DNA of 64,000 bases, taken from positions 593,331 through 657,330 of the forward strand of contig KK211086.1 in assembly GCA_000620185.1 (NCBI GenBank). Direction: 5' to 3'. Shown here piece by piece: positions 31,416 through 39,492 of the stretch. The stretch is from Geodermatophilaceae bacterium URHB0062 (GTDB lineage: Bacteria; Actinomycetota; Actinomycetes; Mycobacteriales; Geodermatophilaceae). Position numbers and translations under genes: made by a program. The notes beneath the pieces were generated by a model, which had not been told where the DNA came from, did not search any database, and worked only from the letters and a program-made list of their open reading frames with translations. Numbering within the stretch: position 1 is the stretch's first letter; the number at the start of each line of letters is the position of its first letter.

Positions 31416-32312
31416 GTGACCAGTACGCCCGCGGCTGCCGCACTACGCCACCCGCCCGAGCCGCTCGATCCGTCAGCGGCCATCTCCATCCGCGGGCTGG
31501 TCAAGCGGTACGGCGATTTCACGGCCGTCGACGGGCTGGACCTCGACATCCGGCGCGGTGAGATCTTCGCCCTGCTCGGTCCGAACGGGGCCGGCAAGAC
31601 GACGACGGTCGAGATCTGCGAGGGCTACCGCCGCCGCGACGCCGGTGAGGTCCGCGTGCTGGGGGAGGACCCCGCGAACGGCAACCGCCGCTGGAAGTCG
31701 CGGCTGGGCATCGTGCTGCAGTCGAACTCCGGCGAGAGCCAGCTGACGGTCCGCGAGATGGTGGCGGCCCAGGCGTCCTACTACCCCGACCCGCGCGATC
31801 CCGACGAGGTCCTCGAGCTGGTCGGGCTGACCGCGAAGGCCGGCGCCCGCGGAAAGTCGCTGTCGGGCGGTCAGCGGCGCCGGCTGGACGTCGCCCTGGG
31901 CATCGTCGGCCGGCCGACCCTGCTGTTCCTGGACGAGCCGACCACCGGCTTCGACCCCGAGGCCCGGCGGCAGTTCTGGTCGCTGATCCGCTCGCTGCGC
32001 GAGCTCGGCACCACGATGCTGCTCACCACGCACTACCTCGACGAGGCGGAGGAGCTGGCCGACCGCGCAGGCGTCATCGCACACGGACGACTGGTAGACG
32101 TGGCCGTGCCGTCGTCCCTCGGGGGCCGGGAGACGGCGCCCGCGGTGGTGAGCTGGACCGAGGACGGCGTGCGGCGCAGCGAGGCGACCGCGACGCCGAC
32201 GGCGCTGGTGCGGGAGCTGTCCCGACGCTTTCCGGGCGAGGTACCCGACCTGGCGGTGGCCCGGCCGACCCTCGAGGACGTCTACCTCCAGATGATCGGA
32301 GAGGCCCGATGA
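31416..32312 (+). CDS. ABC-2 type exporter ATPase (DrrA-like)
   Basis: 298 residues from GTG 31416. It has a single ABC domain with Walker A GPNGAGKTT (about 58-66), Q-loop IVLQSNSGESQL, signature LSGGQRRRLDVALG, Walker B LLFLDEPTTGFD and switch histidine TTHYLDEAEEL. The C-terminal 70 residues form the DrrA-type extension. Together with the next gene it makes a two-component exporter. The cargo is unknown. It interrupts the deoA-add neighbourhood that is contiguous in mycobacteria. Confidence 0.92.
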   Translation: MTSTPAAAALRHPPEPLDPSAAISIRGLVKRYGDFTAVDGLDLDIRRGEIFALLGPNGAGKTTTVEICEGYRRRDAGEVRVLGEDPANGNRRWKSRLGIVLQSNSGESQLTVREMVAAQASYYPDPRDPDEVLELVGLTAKAGARGKSLSGGQRRRLDVALGIVGRPTLLFLDEPTTGFDPEARRQFWSLIRSLRELGTTMLLTTHYLDEAEELADRAGVIAHGRLVDVAVPSSLGGRETAPAVVSWTEDGVRRSEATATPTALVRELSRRFPGEVPDLAVARPTLEDVYLQMIGEAR

Positions 32313-33109
32313 CCGCCGTCCAGGATCCCGTCCTGCCGTCGCTGCCGCGGGTGTACCGGTCACGGGCGGTGGTCGAGCTCAAGGAGTTCTTCCGCCAGCG
32401 CGAGGCCGTCGTCTTCACGGTGATGCTGCCGGTGCTGCTGCTCGTCGTCTTCGGCGCGGTGCTCAACTTCGACCTCGGTCAAGGCGTGTCCTTCACCCAG
32501 TACTTCATGGCCGGGATCATCGCGGCGGGCATCCTCGGCGCGAGCCTGCAGAACATGGCGATCGGCATCGCCACGGAGCGCTCCGACGGAACGCTGAAGA
32601 GCCTGTCCGGTACGCCGATGCCCCGCAGTGCCTACTTCGTCGGCAAGGTCGTGCAGGTCCTCGTCGTGACGGCGGCGATCATCGCGATCCTGCTGTTCAT
32701 CGGCGGCGTCTTCTACGGCGTCGACCTGCCCTCGGGCGGCGACTGGGTGACCTTCGCGTGGGTCGCGGTCCTCGGGTCGGCGTCCTGCACGCTGCTGGGC
32801 ATCGCGCTGTCGAGCCTGGCGAAGAACGGCCGGTCGGCGTCGGCCACGGTCACCCCCTTCGCGCTGCTGCTGCAGTTCATCTCCGGGGTCTTCTTCCAGT
32901 TCAGCGAGATCCCCTCGTGGATGCAGACGGTGGCCGCTCTCTTCCCCCTCAAGTGGATGGCCCAGGGGCTGCGCTCGGTCTTCCTCCCGGACGCGCTGGC
33001 CGCCGCCGAGCCGGCCGGGTCGTGGGAGCTGGGCCGGGTGGCCCTCGTGCTGGCCGGCTGGTGCGTCCTCGGCCTGATCCTGTGCGTGCGGACCTTCCGC
33101 TGGCAATGA
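32309..33109 (+). CDS. ABC-2 type exporter permease
   Basis: 266 residues and six hydrophobic segments, for example TVMLPVLLLVVFGAVLNF, YFMAGIIAAGILGASL and LALVLAGWCVLGLILC-like sequence at the end. A cytosolic loop follows helix 2 (TERSDGTLKSLSGTPMPRSA), characteristic of ABC-2 permeases. It overlaps the ATPase by four bases (ATGA). Confidence 0.9.
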   Translation: MTAVQDPVLPSLPRVYRSRAVVELKEFFRQREAVVFTVMLPVLLLVVFGAVLNFDLGQGVSFTQYFMAGIIAAGILGASLQNMAIGIATERSDGTLKSLSGTPMPRSAYFVGKVVQVLVVTAAIIAILLFIGGVFYGVDLPSGGDWVTFAWVAVLGSASCTLLGIALSSLAKNGRSASATVTPFALLLQFISGVFFQFSEIPSWMQTVAALFPLKWMAQGLRSVFLPDALAAAEPAGSWELGRVALVLAGWCVLGLILCVRTFRWQ

Positions 33110-33193
33110 CACTGTCGGCCTGCCGGCCGACACCGCGGCCAGGTGCCGTCCCGGCCGTCGCGGAGCCGCTGCGTCGCACCTGCGCGGACCCCT

Positions 33194-33257
33194 CCGGGGC
33201 CCACTCGGTGCGACAGGGAGCGGTGCGGTTGACGGTCCCGGGGCCCACTCGGCGCGA
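33194..33257 (+). repeat. Short direct repeat upstream of add
   Basis: A 20-nt word at 33194-33213 recurs at 33238-33257 with one difference (CCACTCGGTGCGA versus CCACTCGGCGCGA). Similar G-rich sequence follows each copy. The repeats are 44 nt apart, and the second ends 18 nt before the add -10 box, so they could be a pair of regulator sites. Confidence 0.45.
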
Positions 33258-33275
33258 TCGGGGTGGTGCGGTGGG

Positions 33276-33281
33276 TAGCGT
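33276..33281 (+). promoter_or_regulatory. -10 box of the leaderless add promoter
   Basis: TAGCGT ends six bases before GTG 33288. Confidence 0.5.
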
Positions 33282-33287
33282 CAGGGT

Positions 33288-34364
33288 GTGCCTGCACCGC
33301 TGACTCCCGACACCGTCCGCCGCGCCCCGAAGGTCCTGCTGCACGATCACCTGGACGGCGGGCTACGTCCCCGGACGGTGCTCGAGCTGGCCGACGCGCA
33401 CGGCTACCGGCAGCTGCCCGCCGACGACGCCGAGAGCCTGGGGCACTGGTTCCGCCAGGCGGCCGACTCGGGGTCGCTGGAGACGTACCTGGAGACGTTC
33501 GCGCACACCGTCGGCGTCATGCAGCACCCCGACGCCGTGGCCCGCGTGGCTCGCGAGTGCGCGCTCGACCTGGCCGCCGACGGCGTCGTCTACGCCGAGG
33601 TGCGCATGGCACCCGAACTGCTGACCGCGCAGGGCACCCCGATCGAGGCAGCCGTCGAGGCGATCCTCGACGGGTTCGCGACCGGCAGCCGCGACGCCGC
33701 AGCCGCCGGCACCCCCATCCAGGTCGGCGCGCTGCTGTGCGCCATGCGGCAGAACGACCGCTGGAGCGAGGTCGCCGACCTCGTCGTGCGGTACCGCGAC
33801 TCGGGCGTGGTCGGCTTCGACCTGGCAGGGCCTGAGATCGGCTTCCCGCCGGACCGGCTGCCCGAGGCGATCGCCGTCCTCGACCGCGCCGGTGCGCAGC
33901 GGACGATCCACGCGGGGGAGGCGGCCGGCATCGACAGCATCCGAGCGGCGCTGGACGGCGCGCACGCGGAGCGGCTCGGTCACGGCGTCCGCATCGCTGA
34001 CGAGGTCGCGGACGACGGCACGCTCGGCACGGTGGCGCAGCGGGTGCTCGAGGAGCAGGTGCCGCTCGAGGTGGCTCCGTCGTCCAACGTGCAGACGGGC
34101 GCCTACCCGTCGCTGACCGGCCACCCTATCGACCGGCTGCACCGGCTGGGTTTCGCCGTCACCGTCAACACCGACAACCGGCTGATGAGCGGCGTCTCGG
34201 CGTCCAGCGAGATGTTCGACGTCGCGACGACGTTCGGCTGGTCGTGGGACGACGTCCAGACCGTCACCGAACGGGCCCTGGCCGCGGCGTTCCTCCCCGA
34301 CGACGAGCGCAAGCGGCTGCTGAGCGACGTCGTCCTCCCCGGGTACGCCGCTCTGCGGGGCTGA
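33288..34364 (+). CDS. add: Adenosine deaminase
   Basis: 358 residues from GTG 33288. Zinc ligands and catalytic residues are in LLHDHLDGGLRP (about 17-28), IHAGEAAG (about 205), ERLGHGVRI and VTVNTDNRLMSG, the last having TDN where many ADAs have TDD, as seen in actinobacterial homologues. It deaminates adenosine and deoxyadenosine to inosine forms, which PunA (47 kb) can phosphorolyse. It is probably monocistronic or shares a transcript with the small kinase-like gene 19 nt downstream. Confidence 0.94.
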   Translation: MPAPLTPDTVRRAPKVLLHDHLDGGLRPRTVLELADAHGYRQLPADDAESLGHWFRQAADSGSLETYLETFAHTVGVMQHPDAVARVARECALDLAADGVVYAEVRMAPELLTAQGTPIEAAVEAILDGFATGSRDAAAAGTPIQVGALLCAMRQNDRWSEVADLVVRYRDSGVVGFDLAGPEIGFPPDRLPEAIAVLDRAGAQRTIHAGEAAGIDSIRAALDGAHAERLGHGVRIADEVADDGTLGTVAQRVLEEQVPLEVAPSSNVQTGAYPSLTGHPIDRLHRLGFAVTVNTDNRLMSGVSASSEMFDVATTFGWSWDDVQTVTERALAAAFLPDDERKRLLSDVVLPGYAALRG

Positions 34365-34383
34365 GCTCCGCCGGCGTCCCGGC

Positions 34384-34959
34384 ATGGACCGCCCCCGCAT
34401 GGACGTGGTGTTCCTGCACGGCCCGCCCGCGGCCGGGAAGCTGACGGTCGCGCGCGCCCTCGAGCAGTTGGTCGGCTTTCCCGCCTTCCACAACCACCTC
34501 GTCGTCGATCTGCTCACCGGCTTCTTCCCGTTCGGCACCGAGGCGTTCGTCCGGCTGCGCGAGCGGTTCTGGCTCGACGTCCTGACCGAGGCCGCGGCGG
34601 CCGGCCGGTCGGTGAGCTTCACCTACGCCCCGGATACGACGGTGCCCCCCGGCTTCCCCGCCCGGGTGGTGGAGGCGGTCGGGACGCACGGCGGCCGGGT
34701 CCGCTTCGTGCGGCTGCTGGTCAGCCACCCGGAGCAGGAGCGGCGGATCGAGCTGCCGGACCGAGGCGAGTGGCACAAGCTCGACGACCTCGGCTGGCTG
34801 CGGCGTTCGCGGAACGACCCGGTGCCCGAGGCCCCGCCGACGGACCTGGAGATCGACACCGACCGTTCGGACCCGGCGACCTCCGCGGCGACGATCGCGC
34901 GGCACTTCGGGCTGCGGCCGCAGGAGCGCCTGCCCCGGTATCCCGGTGCGGACCCGTGA
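34384..34959 (+). CDS. P-loop kinase-like protein
   Basis: 191 residues. A Walker A loop HGPPAAGKLTVARAL lies at about residues 12-26 of a compact nucleotide-kinase-like fold. The conserved stretch FHNHLVVDLLTGFF and SHPEQERRIELPDRGEWHKL follow, but no specific lid or substrate motif that I recognise. It may phosphorylate a small molecule. A role in nucleoside salvage is suggested only by its place after add. Confidence 0.7.
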   Translation: MDRPRMDVVFLHGPPAAGKLTVARALEQLVGFPAFHNHLVVDLLTGFFPFGTEAFVRLRERFWLDVLTEAAAAGRSVSFTYAPDTTVPPGFPARVVEAVGTHGGRVRFVRLLVSHPEQERRIELPDRGEWHKLDDLGWLRRSRNDPVPEAPPTDLEIDTDRSDPATSAATIARHFGLRPQERLPRYPGADP

Positions 34960-35004
34960 CGCTGCCCACCCCGATCGCGGGAATCGCGACGCGATCTTCG
35001 CTGC

Positions 35005-35010
35005 TAACCT
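35005..35010 (+). promoter_or_regulatory. Candidate -10 box for the DEAD-box helicase gene
   Basis: TAACCT within CTGCTAACCTAGG is the only good -10 box in the 231-nt spacer. It would give a 5' leader of about 175 nt. Confidence 0.45.
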
Positions 35011-35016
35011 AGGCGT

Positions 35017-35190
35017 ACCGGCACATCGGCCGGTCATCCTCCCGGACGGAACGTCTGGGCATGAGCGCATCCGTGCAGATCCGGCGTTCCATTCCTGGGC
35101 GCAACGATCGCCAGTGAGGACGCCGGCTACGGCCGCGCGCCTCCTTTTCCACGGGACGCGCTCCGAGCTGTAAACGGAGCCCCACCCCGC
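35017..35190 (+). promoter_or_regulatory. Long 5' leader of the DEAD-box helicase mRNA
   Basis: If transcription starts after the -10 box at 35005-35010, the leader is unusually long for this window. It contains a possible 18-codon upstream reading frame (35061-35117, MSASVQIRRSIPGRNDRQ) and a local inverted repeat GCTCCG...CGGAGC near 35159-35180. RNA-helicase genes of several bacteria are controlled through such leaders in the cold. No known riboswitch is recognised. Confidence 0.4.
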
Positions 35191-36684
35191 ATGACTGTGG
35201 TCCACCCTGTCTCGTTCGAGTCGAACGACGTCGTAACCACCCCTGAATCACCCGCCAGTGAGGCCCCCGCGGGCCCGACCTTCGGTCAGCTGGGCCTGCC
35301 CCAGCAGCTGGTGACCGCCCTCGAGCGGCGCGGCATCCACCGCCCGTTCGCCATCCAGACCTCCGCACTGCCCGACGCCCTTGCGGGCCGGGACGTGCTC
35401 GGCAAGGCCGCCACGGGCTCCGGCAAGACGCTGGCCTTCGGCCTGCCGCTGCTCGCCCGCATCGGCGCCGAGGTGAAGCACGGCCGCCGCGCCCCGCGCG
35501 GCCTGGTGCTCGTGCCCACCCGCGAGCTCGCGCAGCAGGTGCACGACAACCTTGCGCCGCTGGGTCAGTCCATCGGCGTTCAGCTCGCGACGGTCTACGG
35601 CGGTGCGCCGATGTACCGCCAGATCCAGCAGCTGCGCCGCGGGGTCGACGTCATCATCGCCACCCCCGGTCGCCTGCAGGACCTGATCAGCCAGGGCGAG
35701 GCCACCCTCGCCGAGGTCGTCGTCACCGTTCTCGACGAGGCCGACTTCATGGCCGACCTGGGCTTCCTGCCGGTCGTCAAGGAGCTGCTCGACCAGACCG
35801 CCTCCGACGCCCAGCGGCTGCTGTTCTCGGCCACCCTGGACGGCGAGGTCGACGCCCTGGTCCGCCGCTACCTCAAGGACCCGGCCCGGCACGAGGTCAA
35901 GCGTGCCGGCGACGACGCGCCGCCGGCCGAGCACCTGGCCTTCAGCCTCGCCTTCCGCGACAAGCTGCAGGTCGCCACGGAGCTGGCCGGCCGGCCGGGG
36001 CGGACGATCGTCTTCGCCCGCACCCAGCTCGGCGTCGACCGCCTGACCGAGAACCTCAAGGCGGCCGGCATCAAGGCCGAGGCGATCCACGGCGGACTGC
36101 CCCAGTCGGCGCGCAAGCGGGCGCTGGAGGAGTTCACCGACGCCCGCTCGCCGGTCCTCGTGGCCACCGACGTCGCCGCCCGCGGCATCCACGTCGACGA
36201 CGTCTCGCTGGTCCTGCACTACGACCCGCCGACCGACGCCAAGACCTACCTGCACCGGTCGGGCCGTACCGCCCGCGCCGGCGCCGCCGGTGTCGTCGTC
36301 TCCCTGCTGCTGCCCGACCAGGTGGGCCAGGCCAAGCGCCGGTTCCGCACGGCCAAGGTCGACCCGTCCGTGGACCGGATCCGTCCGGGTGACGCGCCGA
36401 TCCTGGACCTGGTCGCCAAGGGCGTCGCGGTGGAGCCGAAGGAGCGCACCCAGCGCGACATGCGTCGTGGTGGCGGTGGCCCGGGTGGCCGTCCGCGCCG
36501 GGACGGCGACCGTCCCGGTGGCCACCGCGGCGGCCCGCGCCGCTCGTTCGGCGACCGGCCCCGGCCTGCGAGCGAGCGCTCGACGGGTGACCGCCCGTCC
36601 GGTGAGCGGTCCTACGGCGACCGCGGTCGCTCGAGCGGTCGGCCCAGCCGCCCGCGCTACAGCAACGAGCGCTACGGCAACTGA
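35191..36684 (+). CDS. DEAD-box ATP-dependent RNA helicase (RhlE-like)
   Basis: 497 residues. All core motifs are present: Q motif region FAIQTSALPDAL, motif I AATGSGKT, Ia PTRELAQQ, Ib TPGRLQD, II DEAD in VLDEADFMADLGF, III SAT in LFSATLDG, IV IVFARTQ, V ATDVAARGIHVDD and VI HRSGRTARAG. The last 100 residues are a disordered Arg/Gly/Ser-rich tail with repeated GDRP, GERS and RPS words that probably binds RNA. The role is RNA unwinding in ribosome assembly or mRNA decay. A strong hairpin follows the stop. Confidence 0.94.
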   Translation: MTVVHPVSFESNDVVTTPESPASEAPAGPTFGQLGLPQQLVTALERRGIHRPFAIQTSALPDALAGRDVLGKAATGSGKTLAFGLPLLARIGAEVKHGRRAPRGLVLVPTRELAQQVHDNLAPLGQSIGVQLATVYGGAPMYRQIQQLRRGVDVIIATPGRLQDLISQGEATLAEVVVTVLDEADFMADLGFLPVVKELLDQTASDAQRLLFSATLDGEVDALVRRYLKDPARHEVKRAGDDAPPAEHLAFSLAFRDKLQVATELAGRPGRTIVFARTQLGVDRLTENLKAAGIKAEAIHGGLPQSARKRALEEFTDARSPVLVATDVAARGIHVDDVSLVLHYDPPTDAKTYLHRSGRTARAGAAGVVVSLLLPDQVGQAKRRFRTAKVDPSVDRIRPGDAPILDLVAKGVAVEPKERTQRDMRRGGGGPGGRPRRDGDRPGGHRGGPRRSFGDRPRPASERSTGDRPSGERSYGDRGRSSGRPSRPRYSNERYGN

Positions 36685-36700
36685 AGCGCCTGAACGACGA

Positions 36701-36736
36701 AAGCGGCCGGTCCCGGATCTCCGGGGCCGGCCGCTT
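36701..36736. terminator. Bidirectional terminator hairpin between the helicase and acidic-protein genes
   Basis: Arms 36701-36716 and 36721-36736 pair at 15 of 16 positions around the loop ATCT, the mismatch being a possible G-U pair. It serves two convergent genes. Confidence 0.75.
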
Positions 36737-36748
36737 CGCGTGTGCTCT

Positions 36749-38122
36749 TCAGTCGCGGAAGACCAGGGTGCCGCTGACGAGCGTGACGAGCTCGTCCCAC
36801 AGGGGGCGCAGGACGGCGGCGTCCGGGGCCGTCAGCGTCGCGTCCGGCTCCCGCTCGCCGCGCGCGACGGCCCGCCCGAGGGGCGAGGCGGGGGCCAGCA
36901 GCTCCTCGACCCGGGACAGGCCCGCGTACTCGGCGAAGTCGCGCACCCCCTCCACCGGCTGGGCGAACGCCCGGTGGTCGACCAGGCCCGCGGCGCCGTC
37001 GGCCACCTCCTTCAGCACCTCGGTCAGCTCGGTGAGGTCGTAGCGGTCCTGGTCGGCCGGCAGCGGAGGGGTCTGGGTGTCCGCGACGTCGGCCCACGAG
37101 GCGATCTCGGTGAGGTCGTGCTCCTCCGTGCCGGCGCAGAAGCGGGCCAGCTCGGTCGGGGTGTCGAACAGGTAGATCTCGCCGTCCTTGCCCAGGAAGC
37201 GCGCCACGTCGTCGACGTAGCAGCGCAGGGTCACCCCGGCGCCCTCCGGCACGACGATCTCGACGGGCAGGATGCCGACCGCCTCCCAGAACTCCGCCGC
37301 GGCCGCCACCGCCGCCGGGTCGGAGGTGAGCTTGCTGCCGCGGGCGATCGTGCGGACGCCGGGCGCGCCCCCCGCCGAGACGGCGCTCGCCCCGGCCGGC
37401 GCGCGGTCGGCGACCACGTCGCCGTCGGCCTCCTCCTCGTCGAGGTCGTCGGCATCGAGGTTCTCCGCCTCCGACGCGGCCGGGTAGTCGTCGACGGCCG
37501 CTGTGCCGGCGCCGGTCCAGTCCAGGTGCTCGGAGAGCTCCTCGACGACGTCCTCCCACAGCTCGTCGAGCGCACCGCCGACACCGAGCCAGGCGTCCTC
37601 ACCGGAGCGGCCCACGAAGGCCTCGACACCGAGCCCGAGGGAACCGATCTCGGGCTTGGCGACCAGCTCCGCCACCGCCTCGAACTGGCCCTCGGCCTCG
37701 GCGTCGTCGAGGTCCTCGTCGGTCTCCGGGCTCGTGTCGAGGCACTCGGCGAGCCGGCTGACGATGTCGATCGTCGCGGCGAGCTCCTCGACCGCCCAGC
37801 GGTCGGGGTTCTCCGCGGCGATGTCGTAGACGCCGTCGAGGTCGTACCGGTGGTCGTCGTCGGGCGTCAGGTCAGCGGCGCCGAGCTCCGCCACGATCGG
37901 CCAGACCGGGTGATCGGACAGGTCGTGGTCGGTGCGGCTGCGGCAGAACGCGGCCAGCGCGGCGGGGGAGGGGAACAGGTGCACCTTCGCCGTGTCGTCC
38001 TCGGTCGTGCCGAGGAACGCCTGCCACTCCTCGCCGTCCTCCTCCCACGGCGGGGCCCACAGGGTGTAGCCGGTTCGGTCGTCGACGGTGAGTGCGATCG
38101 GAACGATGCTGGGCCTGGCCAC
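36749..38122 (-). CDS. Acidic protein with an internal duplication, function unknown
   Basis: 457 residues from GTG 38122, with AGGA upstream; GTG 38128 is two codons earlier. The composition is strongly acidic, with a DDLDEEEADGD stretch in the middle. Two related segments are visible: LFPSPAALAAFCRSRTDHDL (about 45-64) and LFDTPTELARFCAGTEEHDL (about 325-344), each preceded by a short beta-rich part, so the protein seems to consist of two copies of one domain joined by an acidic region. I do not recognise a catalytic motif. It lies between an RNA helicase and a sulfotransferase gene, which gives no firm clue. Confidence 0.75.
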   Translation of the reverse strand: MARPSIVPIALTVDDRTGYTLWAPPWEEDGEEWQAFLGTTEDDTAKVHLFPSPAALAAFCRSRTDHDLSDHPVWPIVAELGAADLTPDDDHRYDLDGVYDIAAENPDRWAVEELAATIDIVSRLAECLDTSPETDEDLDDAEAEGQFEAVAELVAKPEIGSLGLGVEAFVGRSGEDAWLGVGGALDELWEDVVEELSEHLDWTGAGTAAVDDYPAASEAENLDADDLDEEEADGDVVADRAPAGASAVSAGGAPGVRTIARGSKLTSDPAAVAAAAEFWEAVGILPVEIVVPEGAGVTLRCYVDDVARFLGKDGEIYLFDTPTELARFCAGTEEHDLTEIASWADVADTQTPPLPADQDRYDLTELTEVLKEVADGAAGLVDHRAFAQPVEGVRDFAEYAGLSRVEELLAPASPLGRAVARGEREPDATLTAPDAAVLRPLWDELVTLVSGTLVFRD

Positions 38123-38248
38123 CCGCACATCCTGCCGGGTCGAGCTGGAAGGCCGCAGGCGGGTATCGAGCCCGAGCCCCTCGACCGGGGATGGTGCGGT
38201 GTTGTCGTGCCCTGGGACACGAGCCGCCCCCTTACCAGGCGCAACATC

Positions 38249-38254
38249 TAGCGT
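38249..38254 (+). promoter_or_regulatory. -10 box for the sulfotransferase gene
   Basis: TAGCGT ends 8 nt before GTG 38263 and 2 nt before GTG 38257, favouring the former as a leaderless start. Confidence 0.45.
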
Positions 38255-38262
38255 CTGTGCAC

Positions 38263-39165
38263 GTGCCACAGATGCCCGTGCGCTATCGGTCGCCGGACGA
38301 GGACAGCGGCCGGTGGCTCGATTTCCGCTACCGACCCGGCGACATCGTGATCAGCACCAGATCGAAGCACGGCACCACGTGGATGCAGATGATCTGTGCG
38401 CTGTTGATCTTCCAGAATCCGAACCTGCCCGCGCCGCTGGGCCAACTATCGCCATGGGTGGACTGGCTGGCCCTACGCAACGATGAGGTCCTTGCTGGAC
38501 TCGAGGCCCAGCAGCATCGCCGATTCGTCAAGACGCACACCCCGCTCGACGGGATCCCGCTGGACCCTCAGGCCTGGTACGTCGTCGTAGCCCGGCATCC
38601 GCTCGACGCGGCCGTCTCGCTGTACCACCAGGGGAACAACCTCGACCGGGAACGCATGCAGCAGCTCACCGGCGTCCAGGCACCTCCGGCGGGGCCGCGC
38701 CCACCGGTGCGCGACTGGCTGGTGTCCTGGATAGACCGGGACACCGACCCGCGCGAGGACATGGACGGGCTCCCCGGCGTGCTCTGGCACCTGTCCGACG
38801 CGTGGCGGCGTCGCGGTGAGCCCAATGTCGTGCTCGTGCACTACGACGACCTGTCGGCGGACCTCGGGGGACAGATGCGCCACCTCGCCCGCCGCCTCGG
38901 CATCACCGTCCCCGAGCACCGATGGCCGGTGCTCGTCGCGGCCGCAGGCTTCTCGGCCATGCGGCAGCGAGCCCAGCAACTCGCACCTGACCCCGTCGGC
39001 GTACTGAAGGACAACAGCGCGTTCTTCCGACGGGGGCGCTCCGGTGCCGGACGGGAGTTGCTGACCGACGAGCAACTCAGCAGGTACCACGGGCGTGCCG
39101 CGGAACTGAGCCCCGCCGATCTGCGCGGATGGCTCCACCGCGAGCCCGGCTCCCCTGACCCGTGA
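38263..39165 (+). CDS. Sulfotransferase (PAPS-dependent, Sulfotransfer_1 family)
   Basis: 300 residues. The 5'-phosphosulfate loop is STRSKHGTTWMQMI (about 29-42) and the 3'-phosphate site is VVARHPLDAAVSLYH (about 99-113). DYDD-type LVHYDDLSADL and the C-terminal VGVLKDNSAFFRRGRSGAGR, which contains the RxGxxGxW-like loop, complete the PAPS site. It transfers sulfate to an acceptor that cannot be deduced. Codon choice and base composition are slightly less GC-biased than in neighbours. The gene stands alone between the acidic protein and the deoC operon, so recent acquisition is possible. Confidence 0.85.
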   Translation: MPQMPVRYRSPDEDSGRWLDFRYRPGDIVISTRSKHGTTWMQMICALLIFQNPNLPAPLGQLSPWVDWLALRNDEVLAGLEAQQHRRFVKTHTPLDGIPLDPQAWYVVVARHPLDAAVSLYHQGNNLDRERMQQLTGVQAPPAGPRPPVRDWLVSWIDRDTDPREDMDGLPGVLWHLSDAWRRRGEPNVVLVHYDDLSADLGGQMRHLARRLGITVPEHRWPVLVAAAGFSAMRQRAQQLAPDPVGVLKDNSAFFRRGRSGAGRELLTDEQLSRYHGRAAELSPADLRGWLHREPGSPDP

Positions 39166-39234
39166 GCCGATCGCTGAGCGGCCGGCTGCCGGGGCTGAAC
39201 GACGTGGTCGACCCATCGCGACCGTGAATCCACA

Positions 39235-39492
39235 TCACTGCTCCATGGCCCGAACGATCTGAGGCTGCAGCCATCGCCAATCGGCCTCGTCGTAGAGCAT
39301 GAACACACCAGCCGAGCGAGTTTCGACATGGACGCGCCAGCGCGCACCGTCCGGTTGTGAGAGAACGTGGGCTCCGGAAATGGCATCGAGCGCGACCGAA
39401 ACAAGTGAATCGGCCTGCAGCCGGCTCATGCCGCGAGCGTCACCCGTCTCCTCGTCGTCAGCCCCGCAGGGAGTCTCGCCGTCATCACTCAC
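39235..39492 (-). CDS. Small hypothetical protein coupled to the aldehyde dehydrogenase pair
   Basis: 85 residues. GTG 39492 overlaps the stop of the upstream aldehyde-dehydrogenase-like gene (GTGTGA), a strong sign of translational coupling. The first 20 residues are acidic (SDDGETPCGADDEETGDARG). The rest is a compact sequence with WRVHVETRSAGVFMLYDEAD and WRWLQPQIVRAMEQ. An internal ATG at 39429 would give a 64-residue version. No family is recognised. It ends the deoC operon and may be a regulatory or structural partner of the upstream proteins. Confidence 0.55.
   Translation of the reverse strand: MSDDGETPCGADDEETGDARGMSRLQADSLVSVALDAISGAHVLSQPDGARWRVHVETRSAGVFMLYDEADWRWLQPQIVRAMEQ

Noticed and set aside
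38263-39165. Genomic island around the sulfotransferase
   Set aside because: Only a slight composition shift is visible. No integrase, att-like repeats or tRNA lie nearby, so transfer of the single gene is possible but an island is not supported.
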